Origin: GCA-002708315 sp964460905
GTDB taxonomy: Bacteria > Bacteroidota > Bacteroidia > Bacteroidales > F082
Direction of reading: 5' to 3'
DNA: 64,000 bases
Assembly (NCBI GenBank): GCA_964460905.1
Contig: CAYWRM010000009.1
Span: 1 to 64,000 of the forward strand
Each line of letters starts with the position of its first letter. Position 1 is the stretch's first letter. The position numbers were made by a program, and so were the translations under genes. The notes under the pieces are model-generated. The model made no database searches, was not told the DNA's origin, and saw nothing but the letters and a program-made list of their open reading frames with translations. Shown here in pieces: positions 63,748 through 64,000 of this stretch.

Positions 63748-64000
63748 CTAATTATCAAAAACATAAGTTTCGTCTTTTAATTGAGCAAGAACATCAACTG
63801 CATTTTGCCTATTTCTTATCATCTTATCTTTAACGATATAGCCATCGCGAAAAAATACATTGCGATTGGTTAATACAGCAATATCGGGTTCATGGGTAAC
63901 AAAACAAATTGTCATCCCATTATCGTTTAACTCCTGAAAAAGGGCCATAATTTCAAAGGATGTACGTGTATCAAGGTTTCCAGTTGCTTCGTCAGCAAAA
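63748..64000 (-). CDS. ABC transporter ATP-binding protein (partial)
   Basis: The C-terminal part of an ATPase whose start lies beyond the right edge. The frame reads FADEATGNLDTRTSFEIMALFQELN from 63999, which carries the Walker B/D-loop (ADEATGNLDT), followed by ICFVTHEPDIAV with the switch His, and VFFRDGYIVKDKM. This is the LolD/MacB-class ATPase of the lipoprotein/macrolide exporter family. It is upstream of, and co-directional with, the MacB-like permease and should power it. Confidence 0.92.
   Translation of the reverse strand, partial: FADEATGNLDTRTSFEIMALFQELNDNGMTICFVTHEPDIAVLTNRNVFFRDGYIVKDKMIRNRQNAVDVLAQLKDETYVFDN

Noticed and set aside
1..64000. CRISPR array, rRNA operon, toxin-antitoxin or restriction-modification system
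   Set aside because: No regularly spaced repeats, rRNA sequence or recognisable defence gene set was found on either strand.

Overview
The window is AT-rich Bacteroidota DNA. SusC/SusD pairs, T9SS C-terminal sorting domains, TAnnTTTG-type promoters, a LytS/LytTR regulator pair and weak Shine-Dalgarno sequences all point there. The gene repertoire suggests a marine member of the Marinilabiliales/Bacteroidales type, although the genus cannot be fixed from sequence alone.

Layout. (1) 1-554 is the left chromosomal flank, with a partial minus-strand gene and a strong terminator. (2) 555-42584 reads as one integrated element of about 42 kb, inserted in the 3' end of tRNA-Asp(GUC). A 19-bp piece of the tRNA 3' end is duplicated at 555-573. 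The intact tRNA lies at 42565-42642 (minus). A tandem 11-bp iteron pair (24 bp identical) sits just inside both ends, and a tyrosine integrase starts beside the left end. (3) 42643-64000 is ordinary chromosome: comEC, a T9SS surface protein, lpxB, surE, DUF502, maf, a UbiA prenyltransferase, kdsC, a DUF2520 protein, an aminotransferase, a nitroreductase, a TPP-riboswitch-controlled TonB receptor, a LytTR two-component system and a MacB-type ABC exporter.

Inside the element, 2.9-34.4 kb is a complete beta-1,3-glucan (laminarin-type) utilisation locus. It has a CotH-like surface protein, a propeller/Y_Y_Y/LuxR one-component membrane regulator, SusC, SusD, two further surface lipoproteins, two GH16 laminarinases, three MFS transporters, a GH149-like beta-1,3-glucan phosphorylase, two GH17 proteins (one cytoplasmic, one lipoprotein), a GH30, a clan GH-A hydrolase, a mutarotase-like protein and a T9SS-exported modular protein. 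The proposed flow is: surface GH16 cuts and SusCD import; periplasmic GH30/GH17/GH-A trimming; MFS uptake; cytoplasmic GH17 and phosphorolysis to glucose-1-phosphate.

The right part of the element (35.1-42.5 kb) holds a minus-strand module: a small HTH (excisionase-like), a DUF3987-type protein, a TOPRIM/zinc-finger primase-like protein, a 42-aa protein, a small-terminase-like protein and a large terminase with an ATPase motif. There are no capsid, tail, relaxase or conjugation genes. An 83-bp inverted-repeat element is present in two direct copies bracketing the primase-terminase operon. A degraded group II intron lies between the cargo and this module. The most interesting hypothesis is that the laminarin locus is cargo of a phage-satellite-like integrative element. 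The ends and gene content are read from the sequence; mobility and packaging are inferred.
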